Assembly (NCBI RefSeq): GCF_963678635.1
Contig: NC_087067.1
Span: 2,480,001-2,544,000, forward strand
DNA length: 64,000 nucleotides
Direction: 5' to 3'
From: Symsagittifera roscoffensis
Taxonomy: Eukaryota; Xenacoelomorpha; Acoela; Convolutidae
Shown here: in pieces, positions 41,464 to 53,520 of the stretch
How the letters are laid out: each line of letters begins with the position of its first letter
How positions within the stretch are numbered: position 1 is the stretch's first letter
Notes under the pieces: model-generated
The model's input: only the letters and a program-made list of their open reading frames with translations
Told to the model about the DNA's origin: nothing
Databases searched by the model: none
Translations under genes and position numbers: made by a program

Positions 41464-41609
41464 AAAAGCAATTTTTCTAGCTTGATTTATAGCTCGGGAT
41501 ATAAGTTCCTGCATCTCTGAGTAAAATTAGTCCAATTTTGTAATAAAAATTTCATTTACATTTATCATCATAGGGGGGGGGGGGTATAATTGAAAAGATC
41601 CGATAGATA

Positions 41610-42046
41610 CAGGGCGGCGGATCTAGGATTTACTCGAGGGGGGGGGGGGCGGATTTTCAAAAAATTTTGGAAAATTTTGACGATTTTTTTTTTTTAGGTC
41701 GATCAGATTGATTTTCCGAGCTCTCCCAAAGCAGTAAAAAGACCCTGTTTTGGCCAAATTTTCTGCGCCGCAGTCAATTTTTTGAAAAAACTGGTCAAAA
41801 AAGCCGTTTTTGGGCACTTTTTGGAAAATTTTGACAAAAAAAAACGCGTTTTTTTGGCGCGCGCTCCCCCTCAAAGTTAGTATATATTGGCGCCCAAGGC
41901 GCCTTTAGAAAAATTTTAGGGTCGGTCGGCCAAAAATGGATTTCTTAAAAAGTACCAAAGGGGGTACCTTTGGGTTGGCAGGGGTTCGAATCCCTGAAGG
42001 GGGGGGGGGTGTCCGCCCCCCCCACCCCCTCTTAAATCTGCCCCTG
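41610..42046 (+). mobile_element. Full-length hAT-like MITE with exact 8-bp target duplication
   Basis: 437 bp, from cagggcggcggatctagg to cttaaatctgcccctg, flanked by identical octamers gatagata (41602-41609 and 42047-42054). It is collinear with the 15814-16243 copy over its whole length. Non-coding. Confidence 0.9.
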
Positions 42047-42492
42047 GATAGATACCCTATTTTTCAACAACTTAGGATTAATTATACAAATATAACAATT
42101 TTAAGGATTCTGTCAAGGACTAACCTTTTTTTGATGTTCGCATTTGCTTATCTTGTCTCCATAAAAATCGAGCATTTTCTCATACAACGAATAGTTATGG
42201 CTCTTTTTCCTCCCACCTGGAAAACTATTGTTTGCGTTATCTGATTGTTATGAAATTTACATGCGAACTGAGTAAGCAACTAAGCCAGGATGAACATATT
42301 TGGTCTTCATACCAAAACTTTGTAAAACCGCTCGTTACACCCTCAATTCGATGATCATGCTAGTTGGGGGGGGGGGGGTTTGGTTAAAATTTAAACAAAA
42401 AAGGGGTGCAATCCGCGTTTTTTTATGCCCCTTAAGCCAGCGCGCAAGTTGGCCTTGGCCTCATGAAGCAATCATATAATTATTTTTTAAGA

Positions 42493-42717
42493 CCATTTAT
42501 CCACGGGGGAAAGGACCAACACAAGAGCTGTACAGCTCATCACGGCGAACCGCTGTTGTGCCCTTGCTTAAGAACTAAATGCAATTTTTTTGGTTATTTT
42601 TCTGGGCTGGGTAATTTTGCTTCACCCTCAAGCAACGAGCACGGATCATGGTGGGCCTCGAACATCCGACCTCTCGGTTGAGAGGCGGGGACGTAACCAC
42701 TTCACCACCGCTCCCCG
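42493..42717 (-). mobile_element. tRNA-derived SINE, reverse copy
   Basis: Reverse complement of the 14699-14916 family. The head (gcggtggtgaagtggttac, then ggtcggatgttcgaggccc) has a clearer B-box-like string than the forward copy. The body landmarks (attacccagccc, ccaaaaaaattgcat, gtgatgagctgtacagct, ggtcctttccc) are in the same order. Confidence 0.8.
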
Positions 42718-42768
42718 GTTTCATTTTTATTTTCACGGATCAATATTGAGTTTAAAAGTTTAATCCAG

Positions 42769-42887
42769 GGAGTGTGACTCTTGGAAAGAGAGGTGGTCAA
42801 AAAGAGACTCAACATTGGCGAGAGATGCTGGCCAAACGCAGACAGCCAATCACTATGTGGCACTACCTCAACACAGACATGGATTGA
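42769..42887 (+). CDS. syt7: Synaptotagmin-7-like terminal exon: end of C2B
   Basis: 119 bp after the acceptor tttaatccag, starting in phase 1 as required by the exon ending at 16685, and closed by TGA (42885-42887). It encodes GSVTLGKRGGQKETQHW then REMLAKRRQPITMWHYL, the hallmark C-terminal helix and strand of synaptotagmin C2B (H-W-x-D/E-M-L/I, then R-Q-x-I-x-x-W-H-x-L). The spacing between these landmarks equals that of synaptotagmin 7. With the five upstream exons the frame closes at exactly 281 codons, which supports the whole model across the 26-kb intron. The protein ends in an unusual short acidic NTDMD. Confidence 0.9.
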
Positions 42888-43453
42888 CACAACTCATGGC
42901 TTATTCTGTTCACACTTTTGACCTCTGAGCTAAATTTATCAATCTAATAACAGAAAATGAAAACTAAATCTTCTCTGCAATAACGAATAGCTTACATATG
43001 ACTGAAAGTACGAGTTATACTAGTAAAAGGATTTCTGTAAATTATCAATTTTTAAATCCTGATTTTGAAACATAATCGAAAGTGCAAGAAAGAGTAAACA
43101 CAAGTAAATAGAATATCCTTATAAGTTCAAAAAAAACAACAAACTATTCAATAAAAAAAACTGCTCCAATTATCAATTTTGATAAAAAAGTAAAACTTTA
43201 AGAACAGCAATTTGCATATAGAAAACAAGAAATCATATAAGAAAGCATAAAGAAAACATAACATGCAGTTTTCCTAAGTACTCTAACTAAATGACAAAAA
43301 AATTTTCCTGCAATGATGCTAATCTAGAAAGCCGCATTGGGCTGTCTTTTTGATGTTAAATGTTGTTTTAGTTTTAGAAAATAATGTTTTAGTTTTGATA
43401 AAAATTGACCTAAAATGTATAAGAAAAGCTCAAATTATGGTAACTAAATGTAT
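42888..43453 (+). other. Putative 3' UTR and polyadenylation region
   Basis: AT-rich with no ORF. The first polyadenylation-type hexamer, aataaa, is at 43150-43155, about 265 bases after the stop. Where the transcript ends cannot be fixed. Confidence 0.5.
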
Positions 43454-44600
43454 TAGTTAGCACGAGCTAACATCTTCCACCCGTAACGGAGCGAGAACGG
43501 GTGCCAGTTTTTTGGTCGGTCGGTTGTACTCGACTTTTTGACGTTTGAAAAAAAAGGGTTGCGAAACGCCGGCGTTGCTGTAATTCACTGTGGTAATTCG
43601 GGCCGACGGGTAATGACCACGAGGTTTGGCGTCGTCTACTATCCGCACATTATTGTCAGTCTTCAAATTACATTCCAATAAAATGTACCCATTAGCACAT
43701 TTGTTCAGTTTCGGCACATACTCTCTCAGTCGACGGGTCTAAGTCGAGTTCGCATACAACTGAGCACGTACGTGCGCATTGCTTGCGGTGATCAAAGTCT
43801 TCCTCTCAACGGCGAGAAGCTCACACAGTTTTTCCATAAAACAAGATTTCGTGTCAACGCTTCGCGATCTCATTTGATGCTAACAAGAAATTGTTTAGCG
43901 AATGCTCCACAAAGCAAAACTTTGTTTGAAGGATCTCGTCCGTTGATTTTTAACAACCTTGAATCAGATAAAAAAACTCGTTTCAAGCTAAGGACTAATC
44001 TCTACCAAACGCCACCGTAATTTGTAGCACTGGGTGAATTGAATTTCCACAAATTTTGTTTATGAACGAATAGTGCCAGTGCATGCATTTTCCAATTCTC
44101 GATGCATTTTAGAACTTTTTTGCCGAGACGACAAAGTTGATTCCGTTACCGACCAGATGAAGGTGGGACCAATGAAACCAATGAAACCCCCAACCCTATG
44201 ACACAAGAATCTGTGCCTAGATGGAAATTCTATATTGACTGCGCATAATTTCATGCTCGTAAGTATTCGGTTTTAACGCGTTCCGTTTTTCAACAAAAAA
44301 TGGACCAAAATAGCCAAATCCGCATGTGGTGATAGACGCTGGCCGATAAGTTAAACGCTCTTTTGGTAAACCAGCCATCATTGACTTGACTATGTTTGCC
44401 TTGCGTTTTTGACCAATAATGCAGGAAGGATCAGAAGGAAGCAATGAGCTCCAAGACAGCACAAGTGTTTGTATAATCGCCCGAAAACTATCGATACACT
44501 GATGGTTATGCAGAAATTCAAGGAAAGTTAGAAATGAGATGACTAGAGAATGACGGTTAATTTAAATTAGGAGATGCTTGCTTTCGAACTCAACGGCGGC
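43454..44600 (-). pseudogene. pol: Bel/Pao-type retrotransposon pol relic (integrase end)
   Basis: Minus-strand fragments in order. At 44462-44217, the integrase zinc/core entry (IIGQKRKANIVKSMMAGLPK, then RPASITTCGFGYFGPFFVEK) matches the Bel/Pao pattern of ADLP-ER followed by a GVDYFGPF-type core motif. At 44150-44060, in another frame, a decayed core motif (NGINFVVSAKKVLKCIENW). At 43717-43457, the C-terminal module (LKTDNNVRIVDDAKPRGHYPSARI and NRPTKKLAPVL) typical of the Bel/Pao pol end. Frame changes and stops between them show it is dead. No LTRs were recognised. Confidence 0.75.
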
Positions 44601-45757
44601 GACAAAGCGGATACAGCCAGTAAAACGATAGCACTGGAGCAATAATTGGAGCGATGAGTTAGGTTAGCAAACTCAATATACATGCGGTTTCACGCTGAAA
44701 TTTTGGAAACGAGCCATGTTTTCCCCAAATGAGTACTGGCTTATTAGTTTTCGTATTCGAGGTGAACTTTGAACCGTGTTCCGTGTCTTTGTTGAGATCG
44801 TAATTGTTTCTTTTGAGATGAACTCGACAGGTAATTTGTAAGCCTAGTTGGAAAGGCCAATTGCACCTGAAATTTTTGCTTTACACCCTGAACTAGTGTT
44901 GTCATTGCAGTTTAAAACAGCTTCTGAGAACTGTTAACTTTAATCATTTTACACAAGAAGAAGTTTTTTAAAGACTTACAATTCTGTAGCATCAGCGAAA
45001 CCAGGTTGGGAAGCTGCTAATTGAAAGCAAGACAGAAAATTTTTTGCAAAAAACTAGGTTTCAAAACTTTTTAAAAATATTTTCAGCTTAAGAAATTTAG
45101 AACAGCTTGAAGGCACATCTTTAAGAATATACAAAAAATTTGACACTTTGATAAGTGGAAGCATCAGGAATTGCCTTATTGTGGACTGAAATTGAAATTT
45201 TTGATTATTGTTATAAGGCACGCACTCATCTTGAAAAAAGTGACAAGCTCAAAGAGTGACCCAGCAAAATAAACATCATGTGGTATGAAAAAATGATTTT
45301 GCAGCCCTATGATACTTCTCAAAAAATGGGTCAGTCTCTTTGTATTAATTCAAACTTGCAATCCTTCAAAGTTTTCTGTCAACTTGCAGCTAAAGCGGAA
45401 GAAAACAAAAAACCCATATTTCATAATACTAAAAAAGCGTAATATTGTGTATAAGCTCAAAACGCTAAAAGGGGTTCTTGTTACTGTTAATTGTGAGCAA
45501 CAAAATAAGCACCCGGAAAAAAAGCCAAAAAACAACAGCCATGCCATATAAGTTAATAATATTGAATTTTCTGAAAATGAAAAGAGAAGTTAGTCATAAT
45601 TTAAATCAGCATTTCAAATTAAAAATTTTGTATGAGATTTTTGTTTGATTCAATAATTCTGTTCTCTTTCATGTACGCATAGAGTTTGCAGCTTCCGATG
45701 CTTTTCTAATTGCCATGGTACTCTAATTCCATGAAATAAAAAAGCGGCTTATGCTTC
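44601..45757. other. No recognised feature
   Basis: AT-rich intergenic sequence. The short open frames do not resemble known proteins. It may include remnants of the Bel/Pao element upstream of integrase, but I could not align any motif. Confidence 0.45.
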
Positions 45758-47060
45758 CCGGGTCGAGGTGCTCGATTCATGTTTCGAATTTCTCAAACAA
45801 AAATTGGTACATTACGAGGCCAAACTGTGCACTTGAAAGGCGCCAAAATGTGTGTCTGTATGTTCCTGGGCTCTATAGACAAATCGTTGAACATGTTCCA
45901 AAATAAAAGTGGTTCTCACTAACAAAACCTCCGTGGATTCCTCGTACAAATACCTGTAACGTGAATTTTGTAGGTACATTTGTTGTGTCGTGGGTTCGCA
46001 ACAATCAAATATAGCTAGCTGTTCTGGATTCCGCAACTGTATGTGGATTCCTCAAAAAGTAAGTGGAATCCGCAAACAAAAGTGAAATCCGCAAAAAATG
46101 TAAGCAGAATCCGCAAGTTGTAAGTGGATTCCGAGTTTTGTTTGTTTCTGAGCTTTCATATGAATAATTAAAAGCTAGAGCTGGAAATCTTGTTGATAGC
46201 AATCTAAAAGCAAGGACTTATTCATTGTCAGCGGAATCCACGAACAAATCTCAAATCATTGGCTAACTAAATCGGCGGATGTCACCCTTTATTAGGATTT
46301 TGGAAACACAACACCGAAGAAATTCAAATTTTGAAATCATTGGGTTGAGAGTGTTTGGAAAAAAACGCGTATAAGGTCAATATGGCCAAATAAGGTCAGT
46401 ATTTGGGATTGCATCATCCCACATACAGAATTCACATTGTCGAAAACAATGCGAATATACAGAAACACATTGTCGAAAACACACCAAACCGAATAAATTG
46501 TGTTTTGGAAAAACAGCGCACATCATATTGCCGAATTAGGTCAGTATTCGGGGTTGTATCAATCCCAAATACTAGTCAGTATTTGGGATTCCAACAAACC
46601 CAAATAATGATCTAGTAGATTCCGATTCTAGTGAATTCATGTATTTGAGATGAGTCGAAAGTGAAATCAAATCATGAGGGCATCTTTTTCGTTTGAATAC
46701 ATGATGCTACATCTCTCTGAATAGCTGAGTAAATGCAAGATACAAATTTAAACGCTATGCTACATATTTATATTTTTGTAATCAAAATCCGCAAACAAAA
46801 TGCGGATTTGACTTACAATTTGCGGATTCCGCAACAGCTCAATTTAACTATACACATGTTTTATTTTTGTTTGTGTATTCTACAAAAATTTCTTTATTCC
46901 GCAAATTCGCCTATTTTTGGAGCGCCTCTGAGCGGTACGATCATTTAGTTATTTGTTTGTGGAATCCAAAACAGCAAAAAGATCAAAGAGTAGTAGCAAT
47001 GCTGCGGATTCCGCGACAAATATGATTTTGGTCTGTGTGGATTCCGGTTACAATGCACTC
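45758..47060. repeat. Degenerate minisatellite region, ggattccgcaa motif
   Basis: Strings such as gtggattccgca, gtggaatccgcaaac, gcagaatccgcaag and tgcggattccgcaac recur in clusters at 45930-46160 and 46780-47050, in both orientations. A tatttgggatt motif recurs at 46390-46610. A cccgggtcgagg string sits at 45758-45769. No gene seen. Confidence 0.6.
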
Positions 47061-48560
47061 ACAGTTTGGCCTAGTAATATACTTCGAGTTTCTCAACCAA
47101 ATTTTGGTATGTTTCGACTTTCTCGACCCATCAAAAAAAGTGGTGGACTTTTTTCGACCCAGTTCAGATATGTTTCATTTTTCTCGAACAAAGTTCGATA
47201 TGTTTCGAGTTTCTCGTCTGTCTCGACCGACATTTTTAAAGTTAATTTGTTCGACCCCGCATAGATTTGTTTCGATTTTCTTGATCAAAACTGGGCATGT
47301 TTCGACTGCTTCGATTTTCTTGACAAACAAAAAACTTTCTCGCTTCCTTGTCGGCTGTAATCGCGGCATAGATATGTTCCGAATTTCTCGATCGACATAG
47401 AGTATGTTTCGACTGCCTCGATTTTCTTGACAAACAAAAAACTTTCTTGCTTCATTGTCGGCTGTAATTGCTCCAAAAACTGTTCAAAAAATCTTTTGTG
47501 GTCTGTTTTTTGTGGTTCAGTTTTTCATATCAAATTTTGGACCTGAAAAATTAATTTTGTTATTTAGCTTTTTACAAGTCTTCAATATCAAACAAATAGC
47601 TCAGATAGTGAGACGGTTTCTATTACTCCTTTGTAAAAATATATTCTTTTTTTAAATATTTCTTGGTTAAAGTCGATTAGTGGAAACTCTACTTGTGGAA
47701 GCTCGACATATTTGTGGAAGCTCGACATATTTTTCGACTTTCGCGATCGAAATTGGGTATGTTTCGACTGTGCTCCACTTATGTTTTGACTATACTCGCC
47801 CTATATTTTGACTTTGCTCGACCTATGCGTCAACTTTCTCGACCAAAAATGGGTATCTTTCGACTGTGCTCGACATATGTTTTGATTTTTTCACTTTTCT
47901 CGAAAATCAAATGACGTGCAAATTGACAGAAAAGTTATAATGTACGCTTTTCAGTCGATTTTTTGTGATGATGCTTGTTTTGGAAATAAACTCTAAGAAC
48001 CTGTAAAATGCAAAATTTCTCCAGCGAAAACTTTTATTTTCAAGTTGAATCTCCAAATTTTGCTTTTTTGTTACATATCTGGATTGAAACTGTTGATGTG
48101 AAATTTGAGGAATTTTTGGTAGAATTTGTTTTTTCTTGTCGCAGGAATCCTAAGATTTCAAAAACGTAAAGGGTTCCCTCTGAAACTTTTAATTTTGCGG
48201 TAAGCAAGTCTCCTCAATTGATTGGTGCGGGTTGCAACTTTCTGACTGAGATCTTTTCTAAGCAGATTTAATTTTGCTTAATTTCCAATTTAAATTGAAT
48301 TAAAATCTTGAAAAAAAAAGTTTTTGATAAAAAATAGGTTGTGCTCGACTTAAGTTTCGACTCAGCTCGACCTATGTTCCGACCTTCTCGACTAAAATCA
48401 GGTATGTTTTCGACTCTGCTCGACCTATATTTTGACTGTGTCGACCTATCATTTGACTTTCTCGACCAAAAATGGTATGTTTCGTTTTTTTTTGCTCAAA
48501 CTAAAATTGCTTCTCCACCGCGGAATATCAGTCAAAAAACTGCTCTTGCTCGCCCTTGAC
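47061..48560. repeat. Degenerate minisatellite arrays, tatgtttcgac / ctcgacc motifs
   Basis: Clusters at about 47070-47460, 47690-47910 and 48337-48500 repeat the pattern tatgtttcgact, ctcgaccaaaa, tgggtatgtttcgac with variable spacing (~30-45 bp). The open frames over these clusters in several frames are a by-product of the repeat and not genes. Confidence 0.7.
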
Positions 48561-49091
48561 CCGGGTTAGACAGGCTGGAAAGCCTTTTAAAGACCCTTAG
48601 CGAATCGCAGAAACAATAGTTTTTATGAATTGTTATAGTTCTGTTTTGAGTGCACAAGAAGCACGTTCGAGTGCACAAGAAGCACAAACCTGGATGAAGC
48701 GAGGCAAAAAAAACAAGAGAATTTGGAAAGAATTATCGCAAATTGATTTTTTTTAAAAGTATCTCACTGCCGTTGAAGTATGGGTAAGCGGTCTCAGACT
48801 AGAGGGCCCTGCGCGGGATGCTACTGCATTTAGTACGTATTATAAAACCTTGATAGTCTTCCAACGTCACCAACGTCACAAGGGACGAGATAAGGGCAAT
48901 AACAGAATGAGATGGTCAAGGCTGGTGCCAAGAAGCTACTGCTTCCTTTCGATCCAAAGTTCCGAAGCGTGCATATCCTGTTACGAACAATCGCAGACGA
49001 GGCAACAGCGTTGGCAAGTGCTGATGTCAGTGACTGAAGTCAGAGGAAAGGACCTCTCCCGGGTCGAGGTCACCCGAGTCGAGATTTTTCA

Positions 49092-49440
49092 CTTAATTTG
49101 AAGCAAGATTTGAGCGGTTTGAGCGGTTTTTTTAGACAATTACGCTCAAAATCTTGCTTCAAAATGAGCGATTTCAGCGGTTTCTGAACGGTAAATCTAA
49201 AAAAACAGTTCAAATCTTGCGCGGTTTTTGAGCGTTTTTTTTTAGATAAAAAGGTTCAAAAACCGCTCAAACCGCTCATTTTGAAGCACGATTTTGAGCG
49301 TAATCGTCTAAAAGAACCGCTCAAACCGCTCAAACCGCTCAAATCTTATAAATCGCTCAAAAACCTCTCAACCGCTCGATTTGAAGCAAGATTTTGAGCG
49401 CAATCGTCCATAAAAACCGCTGAAACCGCTGAAATCTTGC
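49092..49440. repeat. gagcggtt fold-back repeats (unit 1)
   Basis: The arm at 49100-49175 (gcaagatttgagcggtttga, ..., attacgctcaaaatcttgct) is nearly perfectly inverted at 49269-49347. Together they can form a ~65-bp stem with a ~95-bp loop. Further gagcgg and ccgctc copies follow. Confidence 0.75.
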
Positions 49441-49650
49441 TTCAAATGATGCAAACAAGCTCAAATTGGGATCCTTTCTCGAGAAGACAAAAATTGTCCT
49501 TTTTTTGAAAAATCACCGATTTTTAAAGGGAACGCCGCTCCAGAAATGCAGTCGGAAAATCCTCACTTTGCCTTGATACGAGCAGTTTTGTGGTATTTGG
49601 AGCCATTTTGCCGCATCGATTTGGCAATTAGCATATATTGCTGCGTTACT

Positions 49651-49753
49651 TCATACATACATACATACATACATACATACATACATACATACATACATAC
49701 ATACATACACACATAAATGCATACATACATACATACATACCTACATACATACA

Positions 49754-49786
<33 letters not shown>

Positions 49787-49945
49787 TCATACATACATAT
49801 ATACATACGTACATTCATAGATATATACAAAGATACATACATACATCTATACACACATGCATACATCCATACATACATACATACATACATACAGACATAC
49901 ACACATAAATGCATACATACATACATACATACCTACATACATACA

Positions 49946-49978
<33 letters not shown>

Positions 49979-50257
49979 TCATACATACATATATACATAC
50001 GTACATTCATAGATATATACAAAGATACATACATACATCTATACACACATGCATACATCCATACATACATAGATACAAACATACTTACATTTATACATAG
50101 ATACATACATAGATACATACATACCTAAATACATGCATACATAGATACATACATACATACATACATACATACATACATACATACAGACATACATACATAC
50201 ATACAGACATACACACATAAATGCATACATACATACATACATACCTACATACATACA

Positions 50258-50290
<33 letters not shown>

Positions 50291-50505
50291 TCATACATAC
50301 ATATATACATACGTACATTCATAGATATATACAAAGATACATACATACATCTATACACACATGCATACATCCATACATACATAGATACAAACATACTTAC
50401 ATTTATACATAGATACATACATATATACATACGTACATACACACATACATACATACATACATACACACATACATACATACCTACATACATACACATACAC
50501 ATATT
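49651..50505. repeat. CATA/TATG microsatellite array with higher-order units (unit 1)
   Basis: 855 bp of (catacata)n with interruptions. Marker interruptions (tatattcatac, gtacattcatagatatat, catgcatacatccat) recur at offsets of 192 and 312 bp, so the array grew by duplicating larger blocks as well as by slippage. The Tyr/His/Ile and Met/Tyr/Val/Cys open frames on both strands are artefacts. Confidence 0.95.
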
Positions 50506-50879
50506 TTCCAGTGGTTATTTTGCTCGAGCATTTGAAAAAAGTCGCTCACATTGTTTTTGGTCGGGACATCGAAAAAAATCTTGCTTGAGTTGAGAAAATT
50601 TAAGCACATTTTTTAAATTGTAGATAGTTTTTCATCTGCATCTTAGCGTCACATTGCCTTTCCAGGCCTTTTTGTTGGTTTTAATCGGTTTTCTTTATAA
50701 GACCACTCAAGAACTGCTTTAAAACCGCTCAAATCTTGCTTGATAAACTGTTCAAAAATCACCGCAAGAAATGAGCTGTTTTTGAGCGGTTTTTAAAGCA
50801 AGATTCCAAAAAAAAAACGCTCAAGCCGCTCGAATCTTACTGGAAAACCGCTCAAACCTCTTGAGCGGTTTTTGAGCAG

Positions 50880-51300
50880 GGTCTCGACCCGGGCAGGGAC
50901 TTATGTTGCGACCATTCCGACTGCGACTCAAAATAGGCATGTTGCAACCATTGCGATCCAAGTCGGGTATTTTGCAATCATTGCGACTCAAAATGGGTAT
51001 GTTGCAACCATTGCGACCCAAGTCGGGTATGTTGCGACCATTGCGACTCAAAATGGTTATGTTGCGACTTTGCACGACCGAAGAAATTTGCGCGACTTTG
51101 CACGACCCAAAACAGATATGTTGCGACTTTGCGCGACCCAAAAAAGGTATCTTGCAACCATTGCAATCCAAAAAGGGTATGTGTTTGCGCGACTTAGCCC
51201 GACCCAAAAAAAAACATTTTGCGATTTGGGCGCTACTCAAAAACGATATGTTGCTATATTGCGCGAACAAAATGTTTTGCGCGGTTCCCCAGGCTTGATA
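50880..51300. repeat. 30-bp minisatellite, ttgcgaccattgcgac type (unit 1)
   Basis: Units such as gggtatgttgcaaccattgc plus gacccaagtc repeat with a 30-bp period. The later units drop to shorter forms with cacgacc and gcgcgaccc. Because 30 is a multiple of three, several frames stay open over ~500 bp without being genes. Confidence 0.85.
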
Positions 51301-51315
51301 TCTTTCGACCGAGAA

Positions 51316-52471
51316 GCACAAGCCTGGATGAAGCGAGGCAAAAAAACAAGAGAATTTGGAAAGAATTATCGCAAATTACTTTTTTTTGAAAATTATCTCA
51401 CTGCCGTTGAAGTATAGGTAAGTGGTCTCAGATTAGAGGGCCCTGCGCGGGATGCTACTGCATTTAGTACGTCTGATAAAACCTTGATAGTCTTCCAACG
51501 TCACCAAAGTCACGAGCGATGAGATAAGGGCAATAACAGAACGATATGGTCAAGGCTGGAGCCAAGAAGCTACTGCTTCCTTTCGATCCAAAGTTCCGAA
51601 ACGTGCATACCCTGTTACGGACAATCGCAGACGAGGTGACAGCGTTGGCAAGTGCTGATGTCAGTGACTGAAGTCAGAGGAAACGACCTCTCCCGGGTCG
51701 AGGTCATCCGAGTCGAGATTTTTCACCTAATTTGAAGCAAGATTTGAGCGGTTTGAGCGGTTTTTTTAGACAAAATCTTGCTTCAAAATGAGCGGTTTCA
51801 GCGGTTTCTGAACGGTATATCTAAAAAAATCATTCAAATGTTGTGCGGTTTTTGAGCGGTTTTTTTAGATAAAAAGGTTCAAAAACCGCTCAAACCGCTC
51901 ATTTTGAAGCACGATTTTGAGCGTAATTGTCTAAAAGAACCGCTCAAACCGCTCAAATCTTATAAATCGCTCAAAAACCTCTCAACCGCTCGATTTGAAG
52001 CAAGATTTTGAGCGCAATCGTCCATAAAAACCGCTCAAACCGCTGAAATCTTGCTTCAAATGATGCAAACAAGCTCAAATTGGGATCCTTTCTCGAGAAG
52101 ACAAAAATTGTCCTTTTTTTGAAAAATCACCGATTTTTAAAGGGAACGCCGCTCCAGAAATGCAGTCGGAAAATCCTCACTTTGCCTTGATACGAGCAGT
52201 TTTGTGGTATTTGGAGCCATTTTGCCGCATCGATTTGGCAATTAGCATATGTTGCTGCGTTACTTCATACATACATACATACATACATACATACAAAGAT
52301 ACATACATAGATACATACATACCTAAATACATACATACATAGATACATACATACATACATACATACATACATACATACATACATACATACATACAGACAT
52401 ACATACATACATACAGACATACATACATAAATGCATACATACATACATACATACATACATACATACATACA

Positions 52472-52504
<33 letters not shown>

Positions 52505-53520
52505 TCATACATACATATATACATACGTACATTCATAGATATATACAAAGATACATACATACATCTATACACACATGCATACATCCATACATACATAGAT
52601 ACAAACATACTTACATTTATACATGGATACATACATATATACATACGTACATACACACATACATACATACATACATTCATACAAACATACCTACATACAT
52701 ACACATACACATATTTTCCAGTGGTTAATTTGCTCGAGCATTTGAAAAAAGTCGCTCACATTGTTTTTGGTCGGGACATCGAAAAAAATCTTGCTTGAGT
52801 TGAGAACGGTTAAGCACATTTTTTATATTGTAGATAGTTTTTCATCTGCATCTTAGCGTCACGTTGCCTTTCCAGGCCTTTTTGTTGGTTTTAATCGGTT
52901 TTCTTTATAAGACCACTCAAGAACTGCTTTAAAACCGCTCAAATCTTGCTTGATAAACTGTTCAAAAATCACCGCAAGAAATGAGCTGTTTTTGAGCGGT
53001 TTTTGAAGCAAGATTCCAAAAAAAACGCTCAAACCGCTCGAATCTTACTGGAAAACCGCTCAAACCTCTTGAGCGGTTTTTGAGCAGGGTCTCGACCCGG
53101 GCAGGGACTTATGTTGCGACCATTCCGACTGCGACTCAAAATAGGCATGTTGCAACCATTGCGATCCAAGTCGGGTATTTTGCAATCATTGCGACTCAAA
53201 ATGGGTATGTTGCAACCATTGCGACCCAAGTCGGGTATGTTGCGACCATTGCGACTAAAAATGGTTATGTTGCGACTTTGCACGACCGAAGAAATTTGCG
53301 CGACTTTGCACGACCCAAAACAGATATGTTGCGACTTTGCGCGACCCAAAAAAGGTATCTTGCAACCATTGCGACCCAAAAAGGGTATGTGTTTGCGCGA
53401 CTTAGCCCGACCCAAAAAAAAAACATTTTGCGATTTTGCGCTACTCAAAAACGATATGTTGCTATATTGCGCGAACAAAATGTTTTGCGCGGTTCCCCAG
53501 GCTTGATATCTTTCGACCGA
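51316..53520. repeat. Tandem segmental duplication, unit 2 (~2.2 kb)
   Basis: Collinear with unit 1. The unit is ~440 bp shorter, mainly because the CATA array (52267-52714) is about half as long. Its fold-back left arm (51735-51790) has lost ~10 bp. The first ~400 bp and the 30-bp minisatellite (53088-53510) match closely. Confidence 0.9.

Larger units (their letters stand above)
41464..42768 (+). other. Last intron, part after the retrotransposon
   Basis: 1.3 kb of intron to the acceptor tttaatccag. It contains a full hAT-like MITE (41610-42046) and an inverted SINE (42493-42717). The branch and polypyrimidine region before the final exon is short because the SINE ends 51 bp upstream of it. 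Confidence 0.75.
48672..51315. repeat. Tandem segmental duplication, unit 1 (~2.64 kb)
   Basis: From gcacaaacctggatgaagcg to tgatatctttcgaccgagaa. Contents in order: a unique-looking 400-bp segment, a gagcggtt fold-back region, a CATA-repeat array, a second gagcggtt segment and a 30-bp ttgcgacc minisatellite. The whole order repeats in 51316-53520. Confidence 0.9.

Noticed and set aside
42463..42681. 72-codon plus-strand ORF
   Set aside because: It is entirely within the reverse SINE and has no conserved protein features.
50821..51417. Open frames of 131-181 codons in overlapping frames, repeated at 53029-53685
   Set aside because: They lie on a 30-bp minisatellite. The open frames come from the repeat length being a multiple of three, on both strands at once.
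49563..52710. Long open frames rich in Met-Tyr-Val-Cys or His-Thr-Tyr-Ile on both strands
   Set aside because: They are translations of the CATA/TATG microsatellite. The repeat lacks stop codons in several frames.
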